Source: Burkholderiales bacterium (GTDB taxonomy: Bacteria; Pseudomonadota; Gammaproteobacteria; Burkholderiales; Thiobacillaceae). Taken from it: a stretch of 7,358 nt of DNA. Under the pieces are notes generated by a model, which did no database searches, had not been told where the DNA came from, and was given only the letters and a program-made list of their open reading frames with translations. Positions within the stretch are counted from its first letter, which is position 1. Each line of letters begins with the position of its first letter. A program made the position numbers and the translations under genes. The stretch lies in contig SXTL01000104.1 in the NCBI GenBank assembly GCA_005790965.1, positions 1 through 7,358 on the forward strand. The letters are read 5' to 3'. This document shows positions 1 through 5,731 of the stretch, piece after piece.

Positions 1-377
1 ACGCCAGCGAAACCGGTGTACAGGTTCGGGTTGAGCGGAGCCATCATCAGGTTCACATTAGCGGGGGACATCGGAGCCGTCATCCACTGGGTGTACAGAG
101 CCGGGTTGATCATCTGGGTGCCCAGGTTCAGAACGCGGGGGTCCATGGGAGCGGACATCCACTTCACATAGGAGTTCGGGTTCAGCATCGGGGTCACCAT
201 GCTCATGGCGAAGTTCGGGTCCATGGAAGCCGCCATCCACTGGGTGTACAGAGCCGGGTCAGCGAAGACCATGTAAGCGCCGGCGGTCTTGGGGTCCAGA
301 GCGGACTGACCCATCTTGGTGTAGGTAGCCGGGTTCATGCCAGCCTGGATCAGAGCGATCGAGGTTGCCGGATCCAT
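1..377 (-). repeat. In-frame tandem repeat array of 12-13 codons inside the secreted protein gene
   Basis: About ten units of 36-39 nt encode the (M/L)(D/N)P...YxxWM pattern. Unit lengths of 13 and 12 codons alternate irregularly. Most units have diverged in DNA sequence, but one 26-nt stretch is identical at 81-106 and 234-259. It encodes the DPALYTQWM/NPALYTQWM core, and its copies lie 153 nt apart, exactly four units (51 codons). This suggests a fairly recent internal duplication or conversion, or selection for the same preferred codons. The array runs past the left edge. Confidence 0.8.
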
Positions 378-530
378 CAGAGCCTGAACGGTAGCGGCAG
401 CCGCCTTGGGGGTTGCGACAGCGCCAACCACCTTAGCCGGGTCAACCAGCTGGGAAGCCACATCCGCGGCGAAAGAAACGGAAGCGATGGACGACAGGAC
501 CAGAGCAGAAGCGAGGGCAGACAATTTCAT
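1..530 (-). CDS. Secreted Met/Pro-rich 13-residue repeat protein, C-terminus cut by the window edge
   Basis: The frame is open from the ATG at 530 to the left edge, giving 176 codons with no stop, so the C-terminus is missing. A Sec signal peptide is clear: MKLS, a hydrophobic stretch, then SFA-A near residues 19-22. After an Ala-rich segment (about residues 22-50), the rest is a tandem repeat with loose consensus (M/L)(D/N)P-x-x-Y-x-x-W-M-x-A-(P/S). The Pro after Asp/Asn falls at residues 54, 67, 80, 92, 105, 118, 131, 143, 156 and 168, a step of 12-13. There are 17 Met and no Cys in the visible part. The start is supported by AGGAG at 539-543, 8 nt from the ATG, and by the signal peptide. 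Codons are strongly biased (Asn almost always AAC, Ala often GCT, Leu mostly CTG), which suggests high expression. I do not recognise the family. A structural or surface protein, possibly coating sulfur deposits, is only an inference from the neighbouring sulfide oxidation genes. Met-rich metal binding is an alternative. Confidence 0.85.
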   Translation of the reverse strand, partial: MKLSALASALVLSSIASVSFAADVASQLVDPAKVVGAVATPKAAAATVQALMDPATSIALIQAGMNPATYTKMGQSALDPKTAGAYMVFADPALYTQWMAASMDPNFAMSMVTPMLNPNSYVKWMSAPMDPRVLNLGTQMINPALYTQWMTAPMSPANVNLMMAPLNPNLYTGFAG

Positions 531-612
531 GGGTAAAACTCCTAAAAGATAAAAGAAAGGTTAGAAAGATTTTCGCGGTCTGACTGGATAAGAGCCAACG
601 GCGATGGGATGC

Positions 613-640
613 ATTCTACACGAAACGACATATAACGCAA
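613..640 (-). promoter_or_regulatory. Sigma70-type promoter of the repeat protein gene
   Basis: On the minus strand there is a -35 box TTGCGT (635-640), a 16-bp spacer and a -10 box TAGAAT (613-618). Transcription would start near 606, giving a leader of about 75 nt that is pyrimidine-rich and ends in a good AGGAG ribosome site. It is the best match in the 267-bp gap between the two flanking genes. It is judged by eye only. Confidence 0.6.
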
Positions 641-647
641 GACATAT
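627..647 (-). promoter_or_regulatory. Direct 7-bp repeats around the -35 box, possible operator
   Basis: GACATAT (plus-strand reading) occurs at 627-633 and again at 641-647, 14 bp apart. The two copies bracket the -35 hexamer of the repeat protein promoter. A little further upstream on the minus strand, GGTCA is also repeated (GGTCA-TA-GGGTCA, around 650-664). Direct repeats overlapping a promoter are a common form for activator or repressor sites, but no known regulator motif is recognised here. Confidence 0.3.
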
Positions 648-749
648 ATCTGACCCTATGACCTGAAAGCTGGAATGTGGTTTTTTGGCAACATGGCCAA
701 TAAAGCCGGCCCCTGACCAAGAACCGCGGGTACCGCGGGCGGCGGCCAC

Positions 750-777
750 AAAAAAACCCGCACAAGGCGGGTTTTTT
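750..777 (-). terminator. Intrinsic terminator after the SCP2-like gene
   Basis: A stem CCCGC (757-761) pairs with GCGGG (767-771) across a 5-nt loop. It is flanked by an A run (750-756) and a T run (772-777), which can extend the stem. Read on the minus strand it gives a GC stem followed by a U-tract 21 nt past the stop of the gene at 798-1310. Because both sides carry A/T runs it could work in both directions, but no plus-strand gene ends here. Confidence 0.85.
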
Positions 778-797
778 CGGGGCTGCGAAACAACCGC

Positions 798-1310
798 TTA
801 GTTGCTCGGGCAGGCGGCTTCGCCAGGGACCTTGCCGGGCAGGAGCAGGAACTGCTCGAACGGGCCCATGACGCTCATAGCCTCACCCTTGGGGCCTTCA
901 AACTTCAGGCGACCAAACATCATGGCGCGCATCGGGCCGTACTCACCGGCCCCCATTTCATGCCAGCGCTTGGTATCGGCGTGCATGACATAGTCCATGT
1001 CATCATTCAGGTTGGTGTTCATGACCTTGCCACCGTAGGCGCAGACAGCCTTGCCGCCCTGCGGAACGATCTTCATCTCAACTTTGATCTTGTCGCCGCA
1101 GTCGGTGCGATACATATGGATGATCTTGAATCCGCGGCCACCATTATTCTTGATCCATTTCTCACCCAGCTCGGTGGTCAGAATCGGGTTGCTGTTGAAG
1201 CTCTCGCAGGCCTTGGCAGCCCATTCCGAGGACATCAGGGGGGCGGCTTGGACGCTGCTTGCAGCGAGAGCAGCGGCGATCGGCAGGATGGCGGTCAGAA
1301 ACTTACGCAT
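798..1310 (-). CDS. Exported SCP2 sterol-binding-fold protein
   Basis: The product is 170 aa. A Sec signal peptide (MRKFLTAILP followed by an Ala-rich core) probably ends at VQA-AP after residue 22, so the mature protein of about 148 residues is periplasmic. The C-terminal half resembles SCP2 domains: a D-x-V-x-x-x-AD-x-x-x-W stretch near 106-117, then GPMRAMMFGRLKFEGPKGEAM at about 125-145 and a hydrophobic FEQFLLLPGK end. That family binds lipids or other hydrophobic ligands, so the ligand here is open. Four Cys (35, 71, 90, 167) would suit two disulfides in the periplasm. The start is supported by GAGGAG at 1320-1325, 9 nt from the ATG. The gene sits between YeeE/YedE transporter genes and the repeat protein, with its own likely promoter and terminator. 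A link to sulfur metabolism is an inference from context. Confidence 0.7.
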   Translation of the reverse strand: MRKFLTAILPIAAALAASSVQAAPLMSSEWAAKACESFNSNPILTTELGEKWIKNNGGRGFKIIHMYRTDCGDKIKVEMKIVPQGGKAVCAYGGKVMNTNLNDDMDYVMHADTKRWHEMGAGEYGPMRAMMFGRLKFEGPKGEAMSVMGPFEQFLLLPGKVPGEAACPSN

Positions 1311-1354
1311 TGGTTTAATCTCCTCAATAGGGTGTTTGCAGTGTTGCAGGGCGT

Positions 1355-1383
1355 AGGCTAGCCCGGTTTGGCTGGCGTGTAAA
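1355..1383 (-). promoter_or_regulatory. Possible promoter of the SCP2-like gene
   Basis: On the minus strand TTTACA (1378-1383) is followed after 17 bp by TAGCCT (1355-1360). The -35 matches well, while the -10 matches at only three of six positions. The 124-bp gap upstream of the gene, and the absence of a clear terminator after the preceding yedE-like gene, leave read-through as an alternative. Confidence 0.35.
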
Positions 1384-1434
1384 CAGCTTTAATGCGGGAA
1401 TGGCTGCTTAGCAAGGGGGCGTTGAGTATTAAGG

Positions 1435-1854
1435 CTAGTGCGGCAGGTGAGTCTTGTAGGCACCATAGAGCCAGGTGCCATGCAGGGCGCCAGCCAATAC
1501 AACGATCGCACCTACTGAGCCGGTGCCGATGAGCGCAAAGATCGGGCCCGGACAGAGACCGATGACGCCCCAGCCGAGGCCAAAGACAAGGCCGCCAATG
1601 ATGTAGTTGATTCGGCCGCGTTCCTTGCTAGGGATCTCGATGGCTTGGCCATCCAGGGTGCGTTTGCGCTCGATACGGAGCAGGATTTGGATGCTGATTG
1701 CGGCCGTGGCAATGGCCGAAAACAGAATCCCATACATGTGGAAGCTCTGGAAATGAAACATTTCCTGGATCCGATACCAAGAGGCGGCCTCGGATTTGAC
1801 CAGCACCAGACCAAACAGGATGCCGACCAGAAGATAGGGGAAGTAACGGCTCAT
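1435..1854 (-). CDS. YeeE/YedE family membrane protein, small C-terminal-type half (DUF6691-like)
   Basis: The product is a 139-aa inner-membrane protein with about four hydrophobic segments (near residues 4-20, 39-58, 84-100 and 105-131). Two features mark the family: a K-SEA-x-S-x-x-RIQEMF stretch followed by FHMYG at residues 20-42, and the cysteine motif GLCPGP at 99-104 (Cys101). Full-length YeeE/YedE proteins, such as the E. coli-type thiosulfate transporter YeeE/TsuA, use conserved cysteines along the substrate path. In the split form two short proteins share the fold. This gene begins 6 nt after the stop of its larger partner, has no obvious ribosome site and is probably translationally coupled to it. 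The substrate is likely a reduced sulfur compound, which fits the neighbouring sulfide dehydrogenase, but the exact compound cannot be read from the sequence. Confidence 0.82.
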   Translation of the reverse strand: MSRYFPYLLVGILFGLVLVKSEAASWYRIQEMFHFQSFHMYGILFSAIATAAISIQILLRIERKRTLDGQAIEIPSKERGRINYIIGGLVFGLGWGVIGLCPGPIFALIGTGSVGAIVVLAGALHGTWLYGAYKTHLPH

Positions 1855-1860
1855 GATGGG

Positions 1861-2430
1861 TTAGCGTGCCAAAAGGGGAACGAGGAACCAGGAGGCCGCT
1901 AAGCCACCGGCGAAGATACCGATAAGGGCGTAGAGGCTTTCGATCTGCAGGGTGGCTAGTCCGGTGATGGCATGCCCCGAGGTGCAACCGGAGGCATAGC
2001 GAGTCCCAAAACCGACTAGTACCCCGCCGGCAAAGAGGAGGGCAATGTTTTGCAGGGTCGTGCTAAAGAGCTCAGGCGGGACCAAGGCGCCGGCCGGGGG
2101 GAGTTCAAAGCCCCAAGCGCGAATCATGGCCATGGCCTCGATGGATAGGTCAATGGGCTCCGGGTTAGGTAACAGACCAACCGCCACGACGCCGCCTAAG
2201 GCCGTGCCGATGACAAAGACGAGGCTCCAGTAATGTTCTTTCCAGTCGTACTTGAAAAAGTCGACATTAATCTCGGGCGGTTGGGTGATGGCACAGAGAT
2301 GGCGCAGGTTGTTAGAGATGCCAAAGGAACGGTTGCCGATGAATAACATGAGCGGAACCATGAGGCCGATCAGCGGTCCGGAGACATACCAAGGCCAAGG
2401 TTGCGACAGAAACTGGATCACGGATTCCAT
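1861..2430 (-). CDS. YeeE/YedE family membrane protein, larger N-terminal-type half
   Basis: From the ATG at 2430 the product is 189 aa. It starts MESVIQFLSQPWPWYVSG, a typical beginning for this family, followed by SFGISNNLRHLCA (35-47), FFKYDW (58-63) and the hallmark GFGTRYASGCTSGHAITG at 140-157 with Cys149. Cys46 in the RHLCA motif is a second family cysteine. Four or more membrane segments are visible. Together with the downstream small half it should form one inner-membrane channel for a sulfur compound such as thiosulfate. An in-frame ATG at 2502 would add 24 residues (MRQTDPLSVR...), but these do not resemble the family, neither start has a good ribosome site, and a -10-like TAGAAT lies between the two starts. 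I therefore prefer 2430. The gene lies 90 nt beyond the fccAB terminator, so it probably forms a separate transcription unit with the small half. Confidence 0.85.
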   Translation of the reverse strand: MESVIQFLSQPWPWYVSGPLIGLMVPLMLFIGNRSFGISNNLRHLCAITQPPEINVDFFKYDWKEHYWSLVFVIGTALGGVVAVGLLPNPEPIDLSIEAMAMIRAWGFELPPAGALVPPELFSTTLQNIALLFAGGVLVGFGTRYASGCTSGHAITGLATLQIESLYALIGIFAGGLAASWFLVPLLAR

Positions 2431-2470
2431 GGGCTGTTGTGAGCGCGAGGCTGTGACGATGATGCGATCT

Positions 2471-2476
2471 ATTCTA
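2471..2476 (-). promoter_or_regulatory. Possible -10 box for the YeeE/YedE pair
   Basis: TAGAAT on the minus strand lies about 40 nt upstream of the preferred start at 2430, and just after the fccAB terminator, where a new promoter is expected. The region 17 bp upstream has only a poor -35 match (CGTCAG), so the call is weak. If real, it rules out the longer start at 2502. Confidence 0.3.
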
Positions 2477-2517
2477 ACCGATAGCGGGTCGGTCTGACGC
2501 ATTCTTGGGGTGCGATC

Positions 2518-2548
2518 AATAAAAAAGGGAGAGGTTTCCCTCTCCCTT
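2518..2548 (-). terminator. Strong intrinsic terminator after fccAB
   Basis: A perfect 10-bp stem pairs 2525-2534 with 2539-2548 around a 4-nt loop that reads GAAA on the minus strand, a stable GNRA tetraloop. On the minus strand it is followed by a U-rich tract (TTTTTTATT, 2518-2526). It stands 44 nt past the fccB stop and separates fccAB from the YeeE/YedE genes. Confidence 0.93.
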
Positions 2549-2592
2549 GTAGCTGTCCAGCCAAGGCCGGACGGCCAGCCTTACGGCATGCG

Positions 2593-3936
2593 TTACAGCG
2601 CCAGGGTATCGGCCCAGACGTTTTTCGCCCAGCCGTCCATATAGGCGTGCTCGATCTCGGTCTCTTCGGTGGACAGACCGCCCTTCGGCAGGGTTTGCGC
2701 GACCATTTCGCCGCCCGGGATCTTGTTGCCGTTCTTGTCCTTTTCGTTATAGCGGAACACGGCGGCCACATGGATGGCGGTATGGTCGGTGGTAGCGGAG
2801 TAGCAGGTGTTGGCAACTACCGGCACTTCCACCGGGTCACGGCCATTGCACATCTCGCAGATGGAGGCGGCGCAGACCTTGGCCATGTTGTTGGCCATGG
2901 AACCGGACTTCGGATAGTTGGACAGAGTGGAGTCGCCAATGATGTGGACGCCCGGCACGAATTTGGATTCGTAGGTGCGGAAGTCAACCGGGCACCACGG
3001 ACCTTCCTTGCCATCGGTGCCACGGCGCACATTGGCCATGCCACAGATCTCGGCCGCCTTCATCTTCGGCACCACATTGATGACATCGCCCTTCACCTCG
3101 TCAAACTCGGTGCCAACGACGCGGGTCTTGGCGTTGACCGAGCTCGGCATGTTGTTGGGACGGTAGTCGATCATGGCAGCGGGCGTGCCGTGGCCGTAGT
3201 GCTTCTTCCAGGCGGCCAGGAACAGGCCCTTCTTGGAGGCGATGTCCTGGTTACCATCAAGGATGATGATCTTGGACTTCGGTTTAGCCTTCTTGAAGTA
3301 GGAAGCGACCAGCGAGGCACGCTCGTACGGGCCGGGCGGGCAGCGATACGGGGCCATCGGCACCGACATCACAAACACGCCGCCATCGGGCATGGCTTCC
3401 AGTTGGGCGCGCAGGGTGGCGGTTTGCGGACCGGCCTTCCAGGCGTGCATCACGGTCTTTTGCGCTTCGGCATCATAGCCCTTGACGGTGTTGAACAGCA
3501 GCTCGACGCCACCGGCCAGCACAACGCGGTCATAGGGGATCTTTTTGCCACCGGCGGTGGTGATGACCTTCTTCTCGGTATCAATGGCGCTCATGGAGTC
3601 TTTGACCCAAGAATCGACAATGCCTTGCAGATTGTTATAGCCGAAGGTGATGTCATCCATCTTGCGATAGCCGGCCAGCACATCGTTGGAGGTCGGACAG
3701 GAGACGAACTTGTCATTCGGCTCGATCACGGTGACCTCAATGTGCGGTTCCCACATCTTGATGTAACGGGCGCAGGTGGCGCCGCCGAAACCGGCACCGA
3801 CCACGACGACCTTAGGCCGCCCCTTCTTGCCTGTAACGGCCGGAGCTTGGGTGGCGCAACCGCTCAGGCTGCCTACGGTAGCAACGCCCACGACACCGGC
3901 GGAGGATTGCAGAAACTGACGACGATTCAAACTCAT
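2593..3936 (-). CDS. fccB: Flavocytochrome c sulfide dehydrogenase, flavoprotein subunit
   Basis: The product is 447 aa. This periplasmic FAD enzyme oxidises sulfide to sulfur and passes electrons to the cytochrome subunit FccA. A Tat signal (NRRQFLQ at residues 4-10) leads into a hydrophobic stretch ending LSGC (24-27), which looks like a lipobox. The FAD dinucleotide-binding motif VVVVGAGFGG is at 43-52. The two redox-active cysteines of the family are in place: Cys199 in YRCPPGPYER and Cys378 in NTCYS. The second FAD contact, PGVHIIGDST, is present in the C-terminal third, and the tail matches the FCSD C-terminal domain (AYMDGWAKNVWADTL). The ribosome site GAGGAG precedes the ATG. It begins 18 nt after the fccA stop, so the two are co-transcribed. 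It is close to the usual length and appears intact. Confidence 0.95.
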   Translation of the reverse strand: MSLNRRQFLQSSAGVVGVATVGSLSGCATQAPAVTGKKGRPKVVVVGAGFGGATCARYIKMWEPHIEVTVIEPNDKFVSCPTSNDVLAGYRKMDDITFGYNNLQGIVDSWVKDSMSAIDTEKKVITTAGGKKIPYDRVVLAGGVELLFNTVKGYDAEAQKTVMHAWKAGPQTATLRAQLEAMPDGGVFVMSVPMAPYRCPPGPYERASLVASYFKKAKPKSKIIILDGNQDIASKKGLFLAAWKKHYGHGTPAAMIDYRPNNMPSSVNAKTRVVGTEFDEVKGDVINVVPKMKAAEICGMANVRRGTDGKEGPWCPVDFRTYESKFVPGVHIIGDSTLSNYPKSGSMANNMAKVCAASICEMCNGRDPVEVPVVANTCYSATTDHTAIHVAAVFRYNEKDKNGNKIPGGEMVAQTLPKGGLSTEETEIEHAYMDGWAKNVWADTLAL

Positions 3937-3954
3937 TTGTGGCTCCTCTTCTAA

Positions 3955-4263
3955 TCAGCGGGTCGCGAAGTAACGGGCAAAAGCCTCGAACTCGGAGTCG
4001 GTGTAGCCGGCTGCGTGCTGATGCATCACGGTGGCGGGACGGGAACCGTCCTTGAAGGCCTTCATCTGATTGACGAAGTATTCGCGCGGCAGGTTGTTGA
4101 TATCCGGAATGCCACCGCGGCTGTGACCGTCGGTACCATGACAGTAGCCGCAGTTAGCCGCCATCTGGCGCAGACGCGCGTCAGGGGTGGCGGCAAAAGT
4201 GGAACTGACCAAACCAGCAGATAGCCCGAGCGCCAAGACTGACAGGGCAAATGTTTTTTTCAT
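3955..4263 (-). CDS. fccA: Flavocytochrome c sulfide dehydrogenase, monoheme cytochrome subunit
   Basis: The product is 102 aa. A Sec signal (MKKTFALSVLALGLSAGLVSS) is cut near TFA-A at residue 24, leaving about 78 residues. One heme c site, CGYCH, lies at 38-42, and Met80 in ATVMHQHAAGYT is the likely sixth heme ligand. It accepts electrons from the FAD of FccB during sulfide oxidation and hands them to soluble cytochrome c. With a single heme it resembles the small subunit of green sulfur bacteria rather than the diheme subunit of Allochromatium. Unlike a generic class I cytochrome, it is directly followed by fccB. The start is supported by GGAGGAG about 10 nt upstream and by the signal peptide. 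Confidence 0.92.
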   Translation of the reverse strand: MKKTFALSVLALGLSAGLVSSTFAATPDARLRQMAANCGYCHGTDGHSRGGIPDINNLPREYFVNQMKAFKDGSRPATVMHQHAAGYTDSEFEAFARYFATR

Positions 4264-4277
4264 GCTTCTTTTCTCCT

Positions 4278-4347
4278 CCAGAAAAAACTGGGAACGGGCT
4301 TACGCCCAACTGAACCCTGTACTCGACTTTGTTCTCGCCAGGACGAG
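4278..4347 (-). other. Structured 5' leader of fccAB mRNA
   Basis: The leader of roughly 105 nt between the promoter and fccA holds three short hairpins in a row. CTCG/CGAG pairs 4344-4347 with 4334-4337. GGGC-GTAA-GCCC (4296-4307) has a GNRA-type loop. CCAG-TTTTTT-CTGG (4278-4291) ends right at the GGAGGAG ribosome site. The stems are only 4 bp, so stability is modest. They could affect mRNA life or ribosome access, but no known riboswitch fold is recognised. Confidence 0.35.
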
Positions 4348-4376
4348 GCAGACAACACAGAGCTACTGAGCGTCGA

Positions 4377-4404
4377 ATCCTAGCGGCAATTTTCGCCATG
4401 TCAA
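4377..4404 (-). promoter_or_regulatory. Near-consensus sigma70 promoter of fccAB
   Basis: On the minus strand a perfect -35 TTGACA (4399-4404) is followed after 16 bp by -10 TAGGAT (4377-4382). Transcription should begin near 4370, about 107 nt upstream of the fccA ATG. It is the strongest promoter match in the window and suggests high basal expression of sulfide dehydrogenase. Confidence 0.75.
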
Positions 4405-4605
4405 CAAGACAAACCTAATATGGATGGGCTGGGCGAGAATTTTCATGATTTTTTTGGCTCAGGACCTTGTTTGGGGTCCGCCTACCTCGTGGACAGCGAC
4501 GGATGGACTCGGTCGAAGTTAGGCCGAGGCTTTGTTGCGGCAAGGGATCTTGGCTTGGAGTACACTTGTCGCCACTAATCTTCATGGCGTATTGCCACTT
4601 AATTC
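4405..4605. other. Divergent intergenic region upstream of aroC
   Basis: No coding region is supported here. A T-rich patch lies at 4440-4455. Two small inverted repeats are seen: GGACC/GGTCC (4462-4466 with 4475-4479) and CTCGG/CCGAG (around 4509-4529). Neither is followed by a convincing T-tract. The plus-strand promoter of aroC must lie here or in the fccA leader, but I find no pair of boxes with good spacing. Near 4561-4581, TACACT and TAATCT are -10-like only. Confidence 0.4.
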
Positions 4606-5697
4606 ATGCCTGGAAGCAGCTTAGGACAACTCTTTACTGTCACCACCTTTGGCGAATCTCATGGGCCGGCCATCGGCTGTATCGTGGATGGTTGCCCCCC
4701 GGGGATGCAGCTCTCCGAGGCGGATATCCAGATTGACCTTGATCGCCGCAAGCCCGGCACCTCGCGCCATGTGACCCAGCGCCGGGAGTCGGATACGGTG
4801 GAAATTTTATCCGGCCTGTTTGAAGGCCGAACGACCGGTACGCCGATTGCGTTGTTGATTCGTAACGAGGATCAGCGCAGCAAGGACTACGGCAATATTG
4901 CGCGCACCTTCCGACCGGGTCATGCCGATTACACCTACTGGCAGAAATACGGTATCCGCGATTATCGGGGTGGGGGGCGTTCCTCGGCGCGGGAGACCGC
5001 AGCAAGGGTGGCGGCGGGGGCCATCGCCAAGAAATGGCTGAACGAAAAATACGGTACGGTGATTCGGGGTTATCTGGCGCAACTGGGGCCGATTGCGGTG
5101 CCGTTCCAGGACTGGTCAGTGGTGAGCGAAAACCCGTTTTTTGCGCCCAACGCCGCCATTGTGCCGGAGCTTGAGGCCTACATGGACGCTTTGCGCCGCG
5201 AAGGAAATTCGGTGGGCGCCCGCGTGAATGTGGTGGCAGAGGGCGTGCCGGTTGGCTTGGGCGAGCCGGTGTTTGACCGCTTGGACGCTGATATCGCTCA
5301 TGCCCTGATGAGCATCACCGCGGTCAAGGGCGTTGAGATTGGCGCGGGTTTCGCCTGTGTCACCCAGAAGGGCACGGAACACCGTGACGAGCTGACGCCG
5401 CAAGGGTTTTTGACGAACCAGGCCGGTGGTGTCCTGGGCGGTATTTCCACGGGTCAGGCGATTACCGCTTCGGTGGCGATCAAGCCGACCTCGTCGCTTC
5501 GCATCCCGGGTCGCAGCATCGACATTGACGGCGCCCCTTGCGAGGTGGTGACCGAGGGCCGTCATGATCCTTGCGTGGGTATTCGCGCTACGCCAATCGT
5601 TGAGGCGATGCTGGCGATCGTGGTGATGGATCACGCCTTGCGCCAACGCGCACAAAATGGCGATGTGCATTGCCCGACGCCTGTGCTCAGCGGATGA
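4606..5697 (+). CDS. aroC: Chorismate synthase
   Basis: The product is 363 aa, close to the family's usual length (about 360). It catalyses the last shikimate pathway step, 5-enolpyruvylshikimate-3-phosphate to chorismate, and needs reduced FMN. Signature motifs in order: GESHG (16-20, with the active-site His19), the Arg pair in RRKPGTSRHVTQRR (47-60), EGRTTGTPI (73-81), RPGHADYTY (103-111, with His106), RGGGRSSARET (121-131), GGISTGQ, and DPCVGIRATPIVEAM near the end. The start is fixed: the frame is closed by TAA at 4600-4602, and FGESHG sits at the usual distance from this ATG. No ribosome site is visible upstream, which is odd for this gene. It is cytosolic, intact, and a biosynthesis gene unrelated to the divergent sulfur block. 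Confidence 0.97.
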   Translation: MPGSSLGQLFTVTTFGESHGPAIGCIVDGCPPGMQLSEADIQIDLDRRKPGTSRHVTQRRESDTVEILSGLFEGRTTGTPIALLIRNEDQRSKDYGNIARTFRPGHADYTYWQKYGIRDYRGGGRSSARETAARVAAGAIAKKWLNEKYGTVIRGYLAQLGPIAVPFQDWSVVSENPFFAPNAAIVPELEAYMDALRREGNSVGARVNVVAEGVPVGLGEPVFDRLDADIAHALMSITAVKGVEIGAGFACVTQKGTEHRDELTPQGFLTNQAGGVLGGISTGQAITASVAIKPTSSLRIPGRSIDIDGAPCEVVTEGRHDPCVGIRATPIVEAMLAIVVMDHALRQRAQNGDVHCPTPVLSG

Positions 5698-5731
5698 ATG
5701 AATTTTAATTTGCCTACTACGGAGTATTGCC

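Noticed and set aside
1..380. Regular repeats that could suggest a CRISPR array or satellite
   Set aside because: The units are 36-39 nt, diverged, without unique spacers, and stay in frame in a gene with a signal peptide. They are protein repeats.
1381..1434. Possible terminator after the small YeeE/YedE gene
   Set aside because: Only a 4-bp CAGC/GCTG pairing is found and there is no T-run, so read-through into the SCP2-like gene remains possible.
2431..2502. N-terminal extension of the larger YeeE/YedE protein from ATG 2502
   Set aside because: The 24 extra residues do not resemble the family start, there is no ribosome site, and a -10-like box lies inside the stretch.
2647..3954. Long plus-strand open frame (435 codons) opposite fccB
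   Set aside because: It is a mirror of the high-GC codon pattern of fccB. Its translation is rich in His, Gly, Asp and Ala with no recognisable domain, while fccB on the other strand is unmistakable.
4462..4479. Hairpin GGACC/GGTCC as a terminator between fccA and aroC
   Set aside because: The stem is only 5 bp with an 8-nt loop and no T-tract follows on either strand, and no gene ends nearby.
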